Below, piece by piece: positions 6,133-8,679 of a stretch of DNA of 8,679 nucleotides. Position 1 is the first letter of the stretch. The number at the start of each line of letters is the position of its first letter. This DNA comes from JBDTRY01 sp039931435 (lineage in GTDB: Bacteria; Acidobacteriota; Thermoanaerobaculia; Gp7-AA8). Both the position numbers and the translations under genes were made by a program. The stretch covers positions 1-8,679 of the forward strand of contig JBDTRY010000170.1 in NCBI GenBank assembly GCA_039931435.1. Reading direction: 5' to 3'. The notes beneath the pieces are model-generated. The model was given only the letters and a program-made list of their open reading frames with translations, was not told where the DNA came from and made no database searches.

Positions 6133-8538
6133 ATGAGCGAGATCAGAAGCTTCGTAACCAAAGCGCAGAAGGCCATCCATGAGAGAGGTTCGGCTCTGCT
6201 GGCCACGCTCATGGTCATTGCCGGGCTTTCCCTTCTCGGGCTGGCATTTGTGGCTGTCTCGGAAACCGAGGGCGCCATTTCTGTCAACGAGAGAAACCAT
6301 ACGCAGACCGTGGCCCTGGCAGAGGCCGGCGCCCGGACCGTCGTGCAGTGGTTCCAGGATCCGACCTGGGCGCTGGCCCGGGGATTGATGCCCGCCAACG
6401 CAGCCGCTCTGAAAACCACCCGCACCGTGGACGGGTACGTAGGCAAGTACAAGCCGGTCCTTTCGGATCTGCTCTGTGACCGGCCCTACAAACCCAATCC
6501 CTCGAACCGGTTCTATGGCACCGAGGACAGCCCGGATGTGTTCATCAACGGAGTGAACGCGCCATCCTACCTGGCGACGTTGAACACGAAACTCTTCACG
6601 AACGACACCGCGGGTGAGATCAGCGAGATCCGCATCTACGCTCCCCCGGTCATCGGTGGAACGCTCGTCGCCGATGGCGCCGGCAAACAGTTCTGGGTGG
6701 GTGGCACCCGGTACGGCGTGGCTACGATCTGGGTCCGCGCCGAGAAATTCAACGATGACGGGCGGGCCGTAGCCACGGCTACGGTGAAAATGGTCGTCTC
6801 CGAATTTCCCGTTCCCGGACCCTCGGGCGTGCTCGAATCGGGCGGAGCCCTGGACACCAAGGGAAACTTCCACGTGCGCTGGGGCAAGGTCACCGCGCAG
6901 GACACCTTGAATCTTTCTAAAAACTCATCGACGGTCCCCTGGTTTGACGCGTACGATCACGCCCACTTCGAACACGGATATGATTCTTCGACTGCCTGGA
7001 CGGCAAGTACGTCCTATCGTTCAGAGGCTGTCGTGCGTCCCAGTGCCGCCCGAATCACCGCCAATCCCGCCTTGAAGTTCCACGAATATGTCTCCACGAC
7101 CGCGTTGGCGAGCAGCGGTGCCACTGAGCCTGCTGCCAGCGGAGCAGGAAGCTGGCCTACCACGGCCGGAGCGACTATCGTGGACGGCGGCGTGACCTGG
7201 AAGGAACGTCCGCAGACGGGCTTCCCGAATGACACGTCGCTTTACGACGGACACAATTGGCTCTATCAGGTTGTCGAACAGTCCTACGAGGATCCCTGGT
7301 TCGAAGTGCGTAGCCGCGCTGATATCAGCGGCGCCGGCAATGCCAATCCCCAGCCGGATCCCTATGCTGCTGTGAGCGACTCCCCGACGGGCAGGGACTC
7401 GCACTGGTTTCAGTACCAGACATTCAGCCAGCGTACGAAATACAAGGAAGTCATTTTTCCGAAGTTCGATTACGACTACTGGAAGAACGTAGCCGTGGCC
7501 GGCAACGGACAGAAGGGCGTGCACTTTCTCAGCTACGCTGGAGGCAACTACACCGACGGCGTCTACACCAAGGACGTGCGCTCCTGGATGACGTACGAAC
7601 CCGGCTTCTACTTCTTCGACACCAAGAACGGTCTCAATCCCCAGAACGGAGGGCCCGGTGTGCTCGCGCCCGACATCGCTGTCAACGGCGGCTCAGCCAA
7701 CGCCCAGGGCTACTTCTACTTCAATGCAGGCTTTGGCACGAAGGGCCTGGGAAGCGCAACCGGCCATTACCAGCAGCCTGGCGAGCCGTATCGCGATGTC
7801 GGTTACGCAAAGGTAAACGAGGCCACGGGCACAAGCGGCGCGCAAGGGGACTGGTTCCGGGACGCAGCAGGAAATCGCGTCTACGAAAACGCCGCCAACG
7901 AGGAGTGGGACTACCAGGACCTGTCCTGGAGCAACACCGGCGGCACGTCGGGCGGTACGAAAAACGGAACATTCGACGTCTACGTAAAGCAGAAAACCGT
8001 TCAACCAGAGAGTGGGTCGTCCTTTACCACGTGGTTCGTCGTCCCCTACTATCCCGGCTGTCACCCGGGGGACAACGCCACTCTGGGTTCCGACGCACTG
8101 GCCTGCTCGGAGCCCCACGAGGCATACCTCAATCTGAAATACCTGGATACCAGTAACGCGACCAGTAGCATCACGGCAGGCTGGTACGATCCGACGACGG
8201 CAGGGCGCCCCAAATTGACCAGCGACGGAACACGCTACGGAACCCCGGTCACCTGCACCTCCACCTCGTCGCAGGCAAATTGCACATCGAACGCCTACGA
8301 TCGCGATGGCGCACTGCAGGACATCACCGTGGCGGTGGACGGCGTGCTTTACATCGAAGGGGACTTCGACTCCACAGGAAATGCTGAATATTACGGATCG
8401 GTCATCGCGGCGCAATACGTCGACCCCAAGGGAACTCCGACGGTTTACTTCGATGAGGCGTTGAAGAAAGGCGCCTGGCCTCCTCCCGGTATCTCGCTTC
8501 CGCGCGTGTTCGTCACCAGCATCCAGACAGATCAATAG
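6133..8538 (+). CDS. pilX: Giant PilX-type minor pilin/pilus assembly protein
   Basis: 801-aa prepilin with a PilX N-terminal region; typical PilX proteins are about 170-200 aa. The leader ends R18-G19, cleavage is at G19|S20, the helix is ALLATLMVIAGLSLLGLAFV, and the usual amphipathic continuation follows (ETEGAISVNERNHTQTVALAEAGARTVVQWF, 44-74). Mature position 5 is Ala, not Glu, as in GspK-like pilins that cap the tip. The soluble part has a beta-rich segment (165-260, with GNFHVRWGKV at 244-253) and an inserted Trp-bounded module (289-356). A long Gly/Tyr/Asn-rich middle follows, and the C-terminus has a repetitive beta pattern (VAVDGVLYIEGDF at 733-745, YYGSVIAAQY at 753-762) ending WPPPGISLPRVFVTS. 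There are five Cys, four of them after residue 640. In known systems PilX belongs to the priming/tip complex and contacts PilY1; here no pilY1 follows. SD GAGGT (6123-6127) overlaps the upstream stop, so the gene is likely coupled to pilW. The family call rests on the N-terminus and gene order; the function of the large soluble region is unknown. Confidence 0.87.
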   Translation: MSEIRSFVTKAQKAIHERGSALLATLMVIAGLSLLGLAFVAVSETEGAISVNERNHTQTVALAEAGARTVVQWFQDPTWALARGLMPANAAALKTTRTVDGYVGKYKPVLSDLLCDRPYKPNPSNRFYGTEDSPDVFINGVNAPSYLATLNTKLFTNDTAGEISEIRIYAPPVIGGTLVADGAGKQFWVGGTRYGVATIWVRAEKFNDDGRAVATATVKMVVSEFPVPGPSGVLESGGALDTKGNFHVRWGKVTAQDTLNLSKNSSTVPWFDAYDHAHFEHGYDSSTAWTASTSYRSEAVVRPSAARITANPALKFHEYVSTTALASSGATEPAASGAGSWPTTAGATIVDGGVTWKERPQTGFPNDTSLYDGHNWLYQVVEQSYEDPWFEVRSRADISGAGNANPQPDPYAAVSDSPTGRDSHWFQYQTFSQRTKYKEVIFPKFDYDYWKNVAVAGNGQKGVHFLSYAGGNYTDGVYTKDVRSWMTYEPGFYFFDTKNGLNPQNGGPGVLAPDIAVNGGSANAQGYFYFNAGFGTKGLGSATGHYQQPGEPYRDVGYAKVNEATGTSGAQGDWFRDAAGNRVYENAANEEWDYQDLSWSNTGGTSGGTKNGTFDVYVKQKTVQPESGSSFTTWFVVPYYPGCHPGDNATLGSDALACSEPHEAYLNLKYLDTSNATSSITAGWYDPTTAGRPKLTSDGTRYGTPVTCTSTSSQANCTSNAYDRDGALQDITVAVDGVLYIEGDFDSTGNAEYYGSVIAAQYVDPKGTPTVYFDEALKKGAWPPPGISLPRVFVTSIQTDQ
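6997..7200 (+). repeat. Trp-bounded inserted module, copy 2 (in the PilX-type gene)
   Basis: Encodes residues 289-356 of the PilX-type protein: W-T-x-x-x-x-Y-x-S-x-x-VV-x-P, then an insertion of about 6-10 residues relative to copy 1, then Y-x-S-T ... GATEP ... WPTTAGATIVDGGVTW. It aligns with copy 1 at both boundary Trp residues, the first Tyr, the central W-P-T, G-A-T-(V/I) and the closing G-G. It sits between PilX segments that read continuously around it (HFEHGYDSS before, YDGHNWLYQVVEQSYEDPWF after), which suggests insertion into a loop. Confidence 0.58.
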
Positions 8539-8562
8539 ATCGAGGCCGCAGCGTTAACATTA

Positions 8563-8599
8563 GAAACGGCGCAGCATTTCTGCTGCGTCGTTTCTTTTT
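8563..8599 (+). terminator. Rho-independent terminator of the minor-pilin operon
   Basis: Left arm GAAACGGCGCAGCA (8563-8576), loop TTTC (8577-8580), right arm TGCTGCGTCGTTTC (8581-8594). All 14 positions pair, one as G-U (G8569 with T8588). The T tract TTTTT (8595-8599) follows immediately. It lies 24 bp after the stop of the last pilin gene, so the operon ends here and no further gene is co-transcribed past it. On the - strand the same hairpin directly follows a likely stop codon (8598-8600) but lacks a good T tract, so it may be only partly bidirectional. Confidence 0.92.
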
Positions 8600-8679
8600 A
8601 CATGACACCGCGATTCAACGGCTGCGGCTCCTCGTTTCGGAACTCTCGCAGATCGCGCGCCGCCTTCGCTGCCAGCGGG
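8598..8679 (-). CDS. Possible 3' end of a convergent gene, product unknown
   Basis: Reading the - strand in from the window edge, a frame stays open for 26 codons and stops at TAA (8598-8600), directly before the terminator hairpin. The visible C-terminus reads AAKAA then DLREFRNEEPQPLNRGVM. The residue mix is protein-like and about three quarters of third positions are G or C, matching the genes in the window. The position is typical for a convergent gene sharing a terminator. Only 26 residues are visible, so no family can be named and chance openness cannot be excluded. A + strand ATG at 8602 also opens a frame to the edge, but it has no ribosome binding site and abuts the terminator T tract. 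Confidence 0.4.
   Translation of the reverse strand, partial: PLAAKAARDLREFRNEEPQPLNRGVM

Noticed and set aside
6127..6873. 248-codon open frame on the - strand at the start of the PilX gene
   Set aside because: In phase antisense to PilX codons; low-complexity composition and no start context.
7693..8535. 280-codon open frame on the - strand within the PilX gene
   Set aside because: Same register effect as above (antisense codons in phase with the PilX codons); no recognisable motifs, and it would overlap a well-supported gene completely.
8602..8679. + strand gene start at ATG 8602
   Set aside because: It follows the terminator T tract by two bases with no room for a promoter or ribosome binding site; the - strand reading is more plausible.

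Overview
The window carries the end of a sensor kinase gene followed by a compact four-gene minor-pilin operon of a type IV pilus system, all on the + strand and closed by a strong intrinsic terminator. The DNA is GC-rich, with GC-biased third codon positions. The set implies a Gram-negative (diderm) bacterium with type IVa-like pili. An Acidobacteriota, deltaproteobacterial/myxobacterial or similar deep-branching lineage would fit, but this is a weak inference and no marker gene is present to fix the taxon.

Layout. Positions 1-1715 hold a membrane histidine kinase (TM - periplasmic domain - TM - HAMP-like linker - PAS - HisKA - HATPase) whose start lies upstream of the window. Positions 1716-1880 are a 165-bp AT-richer gap with an extended -10 promoter candidate and short direct and inverted repeats. 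Positions 1881-8538 hold four prepilin genes separated by only 8-9 bp: a GspH/FimT-type pseudopilin, a PilV-type, a very large PilW-type (1039 aa) and a very large PilX-type (801 aa). Positions 8563-8599 are a GC-rich hairpin with a T tract. Beyond it there is probably the 3' end of a convergent gene on the - strand.

How the genes fit together. The order FimT/FimU-PilV-PilW-PilX is that of the minor-pilin priming complex that initiates pilus assembly and sits at the pilus tip. In the well-studied systems a large tip adhesin, PilY1, is encoded directly after pilX. Here no pilY1 follows. Instead PilW has a 657-residue C-terminal extension of fibronectin type III/Ig-like beta-sandwich domains carrying all of its cysteines, and PilX has a large soluble region. 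PilW and PilX also share a Trp-bounded module of roughly 56-68 residues (W-x(4)-Y ... W-P-T ... G-A-T ... G-G ... W) inserted into their globular parts, which recalls small modules of phage tail and carbohydrate-binding proteins. The working hypothesis is that this operon builds a tip complex whose adhesive or surface-contact function is built into the minor pilins. The kinase next door may sense envelope or pilus state, but that link is positional only.
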